Assembly: GCA_937138275.1 (NCBI GenBank)
Contig: CAKZOY010000404.1
Coordinates: forward strand, 1-8,313
Direction of reading: 5' to 3'
Length of the DNA stretch: 8,313 nucleotides
Source of the DNA: an uncultured Chloroflexota bacterium
GTDB lineage: Bacteria; Chloroflexota; Anaerolineae; B4-G1; DUEL01
Shown here: piece after piece, positions 1 to 5,543 of the stretch
Layout: every line of letters starts with the position of its first letter
Position numbering within the stretch: position 1 is the first letter of the stretch
Translations under genes and position numbers: made by a program
The notes under the pieces: model-generated
The model's database searches: none
Told to the model about the DNA's origin: nothing
What the model saw: only the letters and a program-made list of their open reading frames with translations

Positions 1-70
1 ATTGCAGATTGCGGATTGCAAATTGCAGATTGCGGATTGCAAATTGCAGATTGCAGATTACAGGTTGCAA
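1..70. repeat. 7-bp tandem repeat, ten units
   Basis: Ten consecutive 7-mers can be read without a gap: ATTGCAG, ATTGCGG, ATTGCAA, the same three again, then ATTGCAG, ATTGCAG, ATTACAG, GTTGCAA. The first six units form a 21-bp higher-order period repeated twice. The array begins at the window edge, so its true length is unknown. It lies just downstream of the glycosyltransferase stop codon. Units at the right end are the most diverged, as expected at the edge of an array. No hairpin or T-run terminator is present between the array and the stop codon. Confidence 0.92.
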
Positions 71-74
71 GGCG

Positions 75-2861
75 TTAATCTGAGTTTACCGTTATGGGCA
101 CAGAGACGTTTTGGGCCCCGTCTACTGTCAGGCGCTGGCCAGTCAGCGGGATGTAGAGCCCGATCCGGAGGGTGTACGTCCCCGGAGGGATCGCCGGTAT
201 GGAAAGGGTGTGTGCGTCCCGGATGACCTCGCCCGTCATCCAGAGAGAGGTCGGATACGCCCCCTGCATAGGCCCCTCGTCTATCTGGGCGATGATCTGA
301 CCGGTCTGCGGGTCCACCAGGTGTACGAAGACGGTGTAGTCCTCTTCGGTCTCCCGCAACGCCTGCCAGTACAGGGTGACGGCGAACGGTTGTCCGGGCT
401 GCACCGGGCCGACATCGTACCCCAGCAGGCGGATTTCGTCCCCGAAATCGGCGGTCAGCGGATGGGTGGGATGAGGGAGGGCGAAGTCCCGCTCCAGCGA
501 AGCGACGGCGAGAGAGCCCAGGTCGGCAACCGGAGTGGAACCGACGTACAGGCGCACGGTGTAGGTGCCCGGCCCCAGCGCCCGAGGAATGCGCAGGGAG
601 AGCCGATCCTCCACCACCTGCCCGGCCCGCCAGCGGGAAAAAGGCAGCAGACCATAGACCGGGGCATCCTTATAAAGGGAAACCGATTCTCTGCCCTCCA
701 GGCGCACTTCCACGGGATGGTCCGGCAGGGGAGCGGCGAGGGCCTGCCAGCAGAGGGTCAGCGGCAACCGCTCTCCGGGCCGCAGGGTCGCAGGCAATGC
801 CGACCAGCCCACAAGACGCACCCCCTCGGTCTCGGGGGCCGTTTCCGGCACAACCGGGCAGGCGGGGGGCAAAGCCCCGCGGGCGGTGAAGGCAGAAGAG
901 GGGTGCAGCGCGCCCAGCGGGAACGTCGCCTCCAGACCGGCAAACTCCTCGTCGGCCCCGACACGCGGGATGGATTGCAGCGTGTCGGGGTTAAAGAACC
1001 CGACGGCGATCTGGTAGCCGTCTACCGGAGGCGCTTCGGGCGGCACCGGAAGAACCAGTTGGTCCAGGACAACTTCCCCCACCGTCCATTCACCGACAGG
1101 GTAGTGGAAGGGGTGGGTCCGGGACCACTCGCCAGTTTTCGGGTGGATGAGGCGAACGACGGGCTGAAGGGGAAAGTCGGGCACGGCCCGGACCTCCCAG
1201 GTTACGAGCACGACACAGGATTCGCCGACGGTGCAGGCGTTCAGCGGGGTGACGCCGTTCACCTGGACGATGTGGGCGAAGTCAGCGGCAGGCTGAGCGG
1301 CGCGGAGTTCGGCGACCGCTGCCGCGGGCAAGCGGTGGACCCACAGCGCCAGACGGCCAGAGGGGTCGGGGACGACCTCTTCCGACCAGCGAGAGGTCAA
1401 CTCCTGGGGCCAGGGGGCCGGGGGGAGCGCGGTGACCGGGATCAGGTAGAGAGCATCGCCTTGGGGCGGCAGGACCAGGGTAGCCCCACCCGTCATCCAG
1501 CGGGCCTGACCGTATGGGCGGGAAAGCGCGGCGACGGTGGGATGGCGGTAGTGGTAGGAAGCGATGTAAACGGTCGTATCCTGCAGGTCGGCGGTGTCCA
1601 GGGCTCGGGCCAGCAGGACCATGTCGCCGTCGTTGGCGTAGAAAACTTCGGTGGAACGGGCCCAGCGGAAATAGGACGCGCCGGTCAGCAGGCCACCGCC
1701 GCCCAGGAGAAGAGCCAGCGCCGCCAGCGAGGCCCGCCCGTAGATATGAACCGGGAGGCGGGAAAGCACTCGGGTCAGCGCCCATGCGGGCAACATCGCC
1801 AGGAACGGGTAGATACCGACCAGGCGCATATGATTTGGGACGCTGTCACCCGTCGCCAGGGCGCTGGGCAGGAGCAAGACGAAGAGGGCGGCCAGAGTGA
1901 GAACCCGGCCGGCATCGGTAAGCGGGTCCTGGGGACGGCGAAACAGTATCCCCACAAGGCCGATCAGCGCCAGCAGGCCCGAAAGGGGGTCCAGGACGGG
2001 ACGCCCCGGCAGGTTGAATCGGGCTCCCGGGTCTCCTTGACCCGGCCATACCAGCCCGCGCACACAGCGCCCCAGGCCGTCCAGGACGTCCCGCGCGGTG
2101 GGGGCCATCACCTGGGCGATGCGCACCCCGAAGGCCTCCGGATGCTGCCAGAAGTAGAGCCCCAGGGGAACAAATACGATCGCCGCTACCGCGCCGACGA
2201 GGGCCCATTGCAGGAGGCGACGCACTCGCTCCTGACGGGGGGAACGCAAAAGCATCCAGACCATCGCCAGAGCCAGGGGGATGGGGAAGAGCCGCGCGGC
2301 CAGGTAAGTGTACGCGGTCAGGCCCAGAAACAGGCCCCCCGCCAGCAGCCAGCGGAAGCGCTCAGTGCGGAATCCGCGCCAGAGCGCGGCGACGGTCAGC
2401 GCCTCCAGCAGGGACTGGCTGACGGCCCGGAAGCCATACCGGCTCAGGATGAGGTGGGGCATCAGAAGGGCCAGCCATGCGGCCGCAAAGGTCGCCAGCC
2501 AGGGGGCATATCGCTCCGTCCTCCAGAGAGCGCGCGCCGCGGCGTAAGTGGCTGCCACGGCCAGGATGCCGATAACAGCCCCGTTCAGGCGCAAAATCCA
2601 GGGCGCCGATCCGACCACTCGGAACCACAGCGCGCCCAGGTAAAAGAAGAGGACCTCCTTCCCGGTATACGCGCCGATAAAGACAGGCCGGCTGACCCCC
2701 TGGGCGATCTCCTGGGTGAGGATGACGTTAGCAGCCTCGTCGTAGTGCAGACCGATCGGCAGGTCCGGCAACCACAGCAGGCGCAGGAGTGCCGCACAGA
2801 GCAGGGCCAGGTACGCGCCGACTCGGGGAAGGACACGATAGGCGGAGTCAGAGTTTCTCAT
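75..2861 (-). CDS. GT-C family membrane glycosyltransferase with C-terminal beta-sandwich repeats
   Basis: A 928-residue protein. Residues 1-400 are very hydrophobic, with about 11-12 likely membrane segments, the first at 14-31. The loop after segment 1 carries HYDEA with Asp41-Glu42, where GT-C enzymes of the PMT/ArnT type place their catalytic acid. RYGFRAVSQS (141-150) and PNHMR (342-346) resemble conserved blocks of such proteins. Residues 400-525 look extracytoplasmic. Three related modules then follow at about 527-632, 680-780 and 808-915, each ending in a pattern like PPGTYTLRIGLY. GT-C enzymes transfer sugars from polyprenyl-phosphate donors outside the membrane; the substrate here cannot be read. 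The ATG at 2859-2861 is chosen because it overlaps the arsC stop as ATGA; no Shine-Dalgarno precedes it, which fits translational coupling. The frame stays open to 3047, but that extension would lie inside arsC and reads as arginine/proline/glycine-rich non-protein sequence. Confidence 0.87.
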   Translation of the reverse strand: MRNSDSAYRVLPRVGAYLALLCAALLRLLWLPDLPIGLHYDEAANVILTQEIAQGVSRPVFIGAYTGKEVLFFYLGALWFRVVGSAPWILRLNGAVIGILAVAATYAAARALWRTERYAPWLATFAAAWLALLMPHLILSRYGFRAVSQSLLEALTVAALWRGFRTERFRWLLAGGLFLGLTAYTYLAARLFPIPLALAMVWMLLRSPRQERVRRLLQWALVGAVAAIVFVPLGLYFWQHPEAFGVRIAQVMAPTARDVLDGLGRCVRGLVWPGQGDPGARFNLPGRPVLDPLSGLLALIGLVGILFRRPQDPLTDAGRVLTLAALFVLLLPSALATGDSVPNHMRLVGIYPFLAMLPAWALTRVLSRLPVHIYGRASLAALALLLGGGGLLTGASYFRWARSTEVFYANDGDMVLLARALDTADLQDTTVYIASYHYRHPTVAALSRPYGQARWMTGGATLVLPPQGDALYLIPVTALPPAPWPQELTSRWSEEVVPDPSGRLALWVHRLPAAAVAELRAAQPAADFAHIVQVNGVTPLNACTVGESCVVLVTWEVRAVPDFPLQPVVRLIHPKTGEWSRTHPFHYPVGEWTVGEVVLDQLVLPVPPEAPPVDGYQIAVGFFNPDTLQSIPRVGADEEFAGLEATFPLGALHPSSAFTARGALPPACPVVPETAPETEGVRLVGWSALPATLRPGERLPLTLCWQALAAPLPDHPVEVRLEGRESVSLYKDAPVYGLLPFSRWRAGQVVEDRLSLRIPRALGPGTYTVRLYVGSTPVADLGSLAVASLERDFALPHPTHPLTADFGDEIRLLGYDVGPVQPGQPFAVTLYWQALRETEEDYTVFVHLVDPQTGQIIAQIDEGPMQGAYPTSLWMTGEVIRDAHTLSIPAIPPGTYTLRIGLYIPLTGQRLTVDGAQNVSVPITVNSD

Positions 2862-3310
2862 CGCAAAACAAACCGAGGCATCTCTGGCTCCGCTTCCTCC
2901 GTCTCCAGGTATCCCAGCACTCTCTCCCGGATGGCGTCCCGCACCCGGCGGAAGGCATCCTGGCGGTCTTCGGTGACCCCGTCGGCCTGGGCGGGGTCGG
3001 GGAAGCCTATGTGGATCGCCCGTCCCGGCCCCAGCCAGACGGGGCACTCCTGGGCCGCGCTATCGCAGAGGGTGATGACGACGTCAAATTGCTCGCCGCG
3101 GAATTCCTCCACCGATTTGGAGCGCTGCCCCGAAATATCTATGTCCAGTTCGGCCATCGCCTGAATGGCCAGGGGATGGACGTAGCCAGCAGGATAGGTA
3201 CCGGCGGAATACGCCTCCCAGCGGCCGCCCAGAAAGTGGTTGACCAGCCCCTCCGCCATCTGGCTGCGGGCGGAGTTGCCGGTGCACAGGAACAGTACGC
3301 GCCGTTTCAT
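2858..3310 (-). CDS. arsC: Arsenate reductase, thioredoxin-coupled (LMW phosphatase fold)
   Basis: A 150-residue protein, near the usual length of this family. The P-loop CTGNSARS has the CX5R signature, with Cys9 as nucleophile and Arg15. Cys82 (in TLCD) and Cys89 (in ECP) sit where the other two redox cysteines of the Staphylococcus pI258 / Bacillus ArsC type are found. Asp104 in FPDPA matches the general acid. The full triad favours arsenate reduction over plain tyrosine phosphatase activity. The family reduces arsenate to arsenite in the cytoplasm through a disulfide cascade resolved by thioredoxin. An AGGAGAGG ribosome site lies just before the ATG (plus positions 3314-3321). No arsenite pump, ArsR repressor or ArsM is visible nearby. 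The gene is instead translationally linked to the downstream glycosyltransferase. Confidence 0.92.
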   Translation of the reverse strand: MKRRVLFLCTGNSARSQMAEGLVNHFLGGRWEAYSAGTYPAGYVHPLAIQAMAELDIDISGQRSKSVEEFRGEQFDVVITLCDSAAQECPVWLGPGRAIHIGFPDPAQADGVTEDRQDAFRRVRDAIRERVLGYLETEEAEPEMPRFVLR

Positions 3311-3341
3311 AAGCCTCTCCTGTAAAACTTAGGATACGAAG

Positions 3342-3403
3342 GGAAACACGAAGGACACAAAGAAATTATAAAAAAATTTTTCTGTGTGTTTCTGCGTGTT
3401 TCT
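3342..3403. repeat. Imperfect AT-rich inverted repeat upstream of arsC
   Basis: The left arm (3342-3367) reads GGAAACACGAAGGACACAAA and continues into GAAATT. The reverse complement of the right arm (3375-3403) begins AGAAACACGCAGAAACACAC and continues into AGAAAAATT. Aligned, they differ by a few mismatches and a one-base gap, around an AT-rich centre. The composition is very unlike the flanking genes. The text resembles short dispersed intergenic repeats often seen in Chloroflexota-type genomes, which I recall but cannot check. It fills most of the 100-bp gap between the GNAT gene and arsC. On the minus strand it contains TATAAT at 3365-3370, but there is no good -35 box 16-18 bp upstream. 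Confidence 0.7.
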
Positions 3404-3410
3404 CTGTGGC

Positions 3411-4289
3411 CTACTCCATAGACACCGATCGCCGCAGCAGGTAGTAGACGCGGGCGGTGTCTCCCTCCACCCGGACCACGTCGCAGGCGGTGTACCCAGC
3501 GGCAAAGGCGGCCTCGCAGGTCTCCCGGACATTCATCCGCCAGGCCAGCGCCAGGGCGGGGTCGGTGCGCTTGATCGCCTGGATGGGGGCGGGGATTTCC
3601 ACCAGGACGGCCTCCCCTTCCGGCAGACGCACCGGGCCGGGTTCCACCCATCCATCCGGACGGGGGCGGCCGGGGTTGAGGATGATCCCTCCGGCATCCA
3701 GCAGACCCTCCAGGCGGGGCGGACACCACCCTTCCTCCACCCGACGCCGTACCCACTGGCTGCCGACCCACCAGGCCACTTCCAGCCGGTCCGACGGCAG
3801 GCCGACGTTCAGGCCGTCGGCCATCGGGCCGTAGAAGTCCCGCAAATAGCAGCGGCAGACGGCACCCAGTTTCCCCAGATTCAGCGTCCCGTTGGCAGCC
3901 TCCAGCGGGTCGTAGGTCCAGGTGACCAGTTCATAACCGTGGGCGAGGGCCCACTCCCGCTGGGCCAGTTTCAGCCGGTAGCCGACGCCCCTGCCCTGCC
4001 AGTCGGGATGGACGCCCGTGATCCGGGAGCAGAGTTGCCACTGGGGACCCGCCGCGGCGGGGTTGTCCGGAGGGACCCGTCCGGGCAGGCCGAAGACGAA
4101 ACCGATCAGTTGTCCCTGGCGGTCAAATGCGCCCAGCACCATCCCGCCGTACCGCTGGCTGGCGATGAGCATCGTGGCGGTCGCTTTGGGGATGTCGTCG
4201 GTGCCCATGCGCCAGACGGTCTGCTGGAGGCGCTCGCAGGCCAGGAATTCCTCCGGAGTTTGCAGCGGGGCGATCGTGAACTCGTCCAT
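3411..4289 (-). CDS. GNAT-superfamily acetyltransferase, COG3375-like
   Basis: A 292-residue protein. The acetyl-CoA binding motif A is clear at VHPDWQGRGVGYRLK (about 93-107), with the Q-x-x-G-x-G pattern at Gln98, Gly101 and Gly103. The block TYDPLEAANGTLNLGKLGA (about 125-143) and the later SDRLEVAWW (166-174) are features I associate with the COG3375 group of long GNAT proteins, whose substrates are poorly defined. The C-terminal half has no second motif A. I place the start at the ATG 4287-4289: a GGGGG tract (4296-4300) lies 6 nt upstream at a usable distance. An in-frame TTG at 4293-4295 would touch that tract directly. The ATG lies 2 nt after the moaA stop, so the two genes are probably one transcript. 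The acyl acceptor is unknown; a direct link to molybdenum cofactor is not implied by the sequence. Confidence 0.85.
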   Translation of the reverse strand: MDEFTIAPLQTPEEFLACERLQQTVWRMGTDDIPKATATMLIASQRYGGMVLGAFDRQGQLIGFVFGLPGRVPPDNPAAAGPQWQLCSRITGVHPDWQGRGVGYRLKLAQREWALAHGYELVTWTYDPLEAANGTLNLGKLGAVCRCYLRDFYGPMADGLNVGLPSDRLEVAWWVGSQWVRRRVEEGWCPPRLEGLLDAGGIILNPGRPRPDGWVEPGPVRLPEGEAVLVEIPAPIQAIKRTDPALALAWRMNVRETCEAAFAAGYTACDVVRVEGDTARVYYLLRRSVSME

Positions 4290-4291
4290 TG

Positions 4292-5272
4292 TCAACCCCC
4301 GATATGCGACATCGGAAGGGTTGCAGGTATCCCTTCTTCCAGAGTGTGACCGCGCGGCTTGATGAGGACGGCCTGCAGAAAGAGGTCGCGCAACTCATCG
4401 TCCGTGGCCCCCTGGCGCAGGGGAGTGCGCAGGTCCACGCTGGCGCCCGAGAGCAGGCAGAGGAGCAGACGGCCGTCGGCGGTGAGGCGCAGACGGTTGC
4501 AGCCCCGGCAGAAGTGCTCGGTGATGGCGCTGATAAAGCCCAGTGTACCGGCGGCGTCGGGCAGGCGGTAGTAGCGGGCGGGGCCGATCCCCACTTCGTT
4601 GTAGACGGGGGTGAGCGGCCCCAGCGCTTCTTCTATACGGGCGCGAATCTCCGCCGAAGGGACCACACCGTCTCCGGACCAGTGCGCCCCGGCACCCAAC
4701 GGCATCACCTCAATGAACCGGACATGCCACTCCGGCTGCAGGGTCAGCCGGGCCATATCCACCACCTCATCGTCGTTCAGCCCGCGGATGACCACCATAT
4801 TGACTTTGACCGGCCAAAGACCTGCCGCCAGCGCCGTTTCCCGCCCAGCCAGCACGTCCTCCAGATTCCCCCAGCGGGTCATCTGGCGAAACCGTTCCGG
4901 ACGGAGGGTATCCAGGCTGAGGTTGATCCGCCGCAGGCCCGCGCGGGCCAGGGGTTCGGCGTACCGGCGCAGTAGAAGGCCGTTGGTCGTCATAGAGAGA
5001 TCGTCCAGGCCGGGGATGCGGGCCAGTTCGGAGACCATGTCCACGATCCCGGCCCGTACCAGGGGTTCCCCGCCCGTCAGGCGAATGTGGACAAAACCCA
5101 TCTCCACGGCAATGCGTACAATGCGGACGATCTCTTCGTTCCGCAGGATGTCCTGATGGGAAAGTTTGGGGACGCCCTCTTCAGGCATACAATAGACGCA
5201 CCGGAGATTACAGCGGTCGGTAACCGAGACCCGGAGATACTGGATCGGGCGATCGTAAGCATCAAAGGGCAC
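4292..5272 (-). CDS. moaA: GTP 3',8-cyclase MoaA (molybdenum cofactor biosynthesis)
   Basis: A 326-residue radical SAM enzyme of normal MoaA length. The N-terminal cluster motif CX3CX2C is at Cys21, Cys25 and Cys28 (TDRCNLRCVYC). The SAM-binding GGEP is at 67-70. The second, C-terminal 4Fe-4S site, CX2CX13C, is at Cys255, Cys258 and Cys272 (FCRGCNRLRLTADG). The protein ends in Gly-Gly, the conserved MoaA C-terminal dipeptide. All hallmarks are intact. MoaA turns GTP into 3',8-cyclo-7,8-dihydro-GTP, which MoaC converts to cyclic pyranopterin monophosphate. The start is GTG, preceded by a perfect AGGAGG. Other moa/moe genes are absent from the window. The GNAT gene follows after 2 nt. Regulation is probably from the divergent region shared with tRNA-Val. 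Confidence 0.97.
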   Translation of the reverse strand: MPFDAYDRPIQYLRVSVTDRCNLRCVYCMPEEGVPKLSHQDILRNEEIVRIVRIAVEMGFVHIRLTGGEPLVRAGIVDMVSELARIPGLDDLSMTTNGLLLRRYAEPLARAGLRRINLSLDTLRPERFRQMTRWGNLEDVLAGRETALAAGLWPVKVNMVVIRGLNDDEVVDMARLTLQPEWHVRFIEVMPLGAGAHWSGDGVVPSAEIRARIEEALGPLTPVYNEVGIGPARYYRLPDAAGTLGFISAITEHFCRGCNRLRLTADGRLLLCLLSGASVDLRTPLRQGATDDELRDLFLQAVLIKPRGHTLEEGIPATLPMSHIGG

Positions 5273-5277
5273 GGAGG

Positions 5278-5283
5278 CCTCCT
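5278..5283 (-). promoter_or_regulatory. Ribosome binding site deciding the moaA GTG start
   Basis: On the minus strand this reads AGGAGG, a perfect Shine-Dalgarno core, 5 nt before the GTG at 5270-5272. It supports the non-ATG start of moaA. Confidence 0.8.
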
Positions 5284-5299
5284 ATCGCAGGGTAGGAAT

Positions 5300-5328
5300 A
5301 GTGTACCGCGAAACGGAATTTCGAGCAA
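5300..5328 (-). promoter_or_regulatory. Candidate sigma-70-type promoter for moaA
   Basis: Read on the minus strand, TTGCTC (5323-5328) is followed after exactly 17 bp by TACACT (5300-5305), a 3/6 plus 4/6 match to TTGACA/TATAAT. The start of transcription would fall near 5293, giving a leader of about 20 nt that is just long enough for the AGGAGG. Such a short leader leaves no room for a molybdenum-cofactor riboswitch. The match is modest, so this is a suggestion only. Confidence 0.4.
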
Positions 5329-5335
5329 CCGGTTG
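5326..5335. promoter_or_regulatory. 10-bp palindrome bridging two divergent -35 boxes
   Basis: CAACCGGTTG is a perfect palindrome. Its left half overlaps the candidate moaA -35 box (5323-5328, minus) and its right half overlaps the tRNA -35 box (5333-5338, plus). The symmetry does not extend beyond 10 bp. It could be a small operator acting on both promoters, or it could be chance. Confidence 0.3.
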
Positions 5336-5360
5336 ACTTCCCCAGAAAACGTGCTATCAT
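5333..5360 (+). promoter_or_regulatory. Probable sigma-70-type promoter for tRNA-Val
   Basis: TTGACT (5333-5338), a 16-bp spacer and TATCAT (5355-5360) give 5/6 matches at both boxes. The predicted start lies close to position 5367, only a few bases before the mature tRNA 5' end at 5371. This fits a tRNA promoter, and it is the best promoter in the window. Confidence 0.7.
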
Positions 5361-5370
5361 TTTAGGCGCG

Positions 5371-5444
5371 GGGCGGTTAGCTCAGTTGGTCAGAGCGCCT
5401 CCCTTACAAGGAGGAGGTCACAGGTTCAAGTCCTGTACCGCCCA
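5371..5444 (+). tRNA. tRNA-Val, anticodon TAC
   Basis: A complete 74-nt cloverleaf folds by eye. The acceptor stem GGGCGGT (5371-5377) pairs with ACCGCCC (5437-5443), with T8 and A9 following. The D stem is GCTC/GAGC (5380-5383, 5393-5396) with a GG-containing loop. The anticodon stem CCTCC/GGAGG (5398-5402, 5410-5414) encloses the loop CTTACAA with anticodon TAC at 5405-5407, which reads GTA and possibly other GTN valine codons. The T stem ACAGG/CCTGT encloses TTCAAGT (5425-5431). The discriminator is A5444. The CCA tail is not encoded (the next bases are CTG), so it must be added after transcription. The dehydrogenase gene starts 99 nt downstream on the same strand. Confidence 0.97.
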
Positions 5445-5448
5445 CTGA
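5423..5448 (+). repeat. Direct repeat copy 1 (inside the tRNA-Val 3' end)
   Basis: This 26-bp stretch covers the last two bases of the 5' T stem, the T loop, the 3' T strand, the 3' acceptor strand, the discriminator and four bases beyond. It is identical to 5490-5515. The following 12 bases of each copy still match at 9 positions, so the duplicated unit was about 38 bp. Confidence 0.95.
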
Positions 5449-5489
5449 ATCTCCGGAAAGGCAGGGAGCCGGCAGCAGGAAGCAGGTAG

Positions 5490-5515
5490 GGTTCAAGTCC
5501 TGTACCGCCCACTGA
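5490..5515 (+). repeat. Direct repeat copy 2: detached tRNA-Val 3' end
   Basis: An exact 26-bp copy of the tRNA 3' end, offset by 67 bp. No acceptor 5' strand, D arm or anticodon arm precedes it, so it is not a second tRNA gene. The 41 bp between the copies (5449-5489) hold only CAGG/CAGC-rich sequence with no gene. A remnant of a deleted tandem tRNA, or a residual attachment-site duplication, are both possible. Confidence 0.9.
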
Positions 5516-5543
5516 GTCCCCGAAAAGTCCGGAGCGGTTTTCT

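Noticed and set aside
1..70. CRISPR-like array
   Set aside because: The units are 7 bp with no unique spacers. It is a simple tandem repeat.
2862..3047. 62-residue N-terminal extension of the glycosyltransferase
   Set aside because: It lies wholly within arsC in another frame, reads Pro/Arg/Gly-rich, and lacks a ribosome site. The ATGA overlap gives a natural start at 2861.
111..3164. Very long plus-strand open frame (1017 codons) opposite the glycosyltransferase and arsC
   Set aside because: It reads as Arg/Gly/Gln-rich low-complexity sequence with no domain. The opposite strand has clear membrane segments and motifs. It is a by-product of GC-rich codon use in the real genes.
3365..3393. 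arsC promoter with TATAAT on the minus strand
   Set aside because: No -35-like box occurs 16-18 bp upstream, and the TATAAT lies in the A/T core of a repeat, so the match may be chance.
3384..4349. Plus-strand open frame opposite the GNAT gene
   Set aside because: It shows no recognisable motif, while the minus strand carries an intact acetyl-CoA binding motif.
4289..4975. Plus-strand open frame opposite moaA
   Set aside because: It is antisense to an intact MoaA with both Fe-S motifs, and its translation has no protein-like pattern.
5273..5370. Molybdenum-cofactor riboswitch upstream of moaA
   Set aside because: The likely leader is about 20 nt, and the region is taken up by two promoters. 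No room or fold for the aptamer is visible.
5449..5489. A mini mobile element between the tRNA 3'-end repeats
   Set aside because: At 41 bp with no inverted ends or coding capacity, nothing supports mobility. Only the duplication itself is reported.
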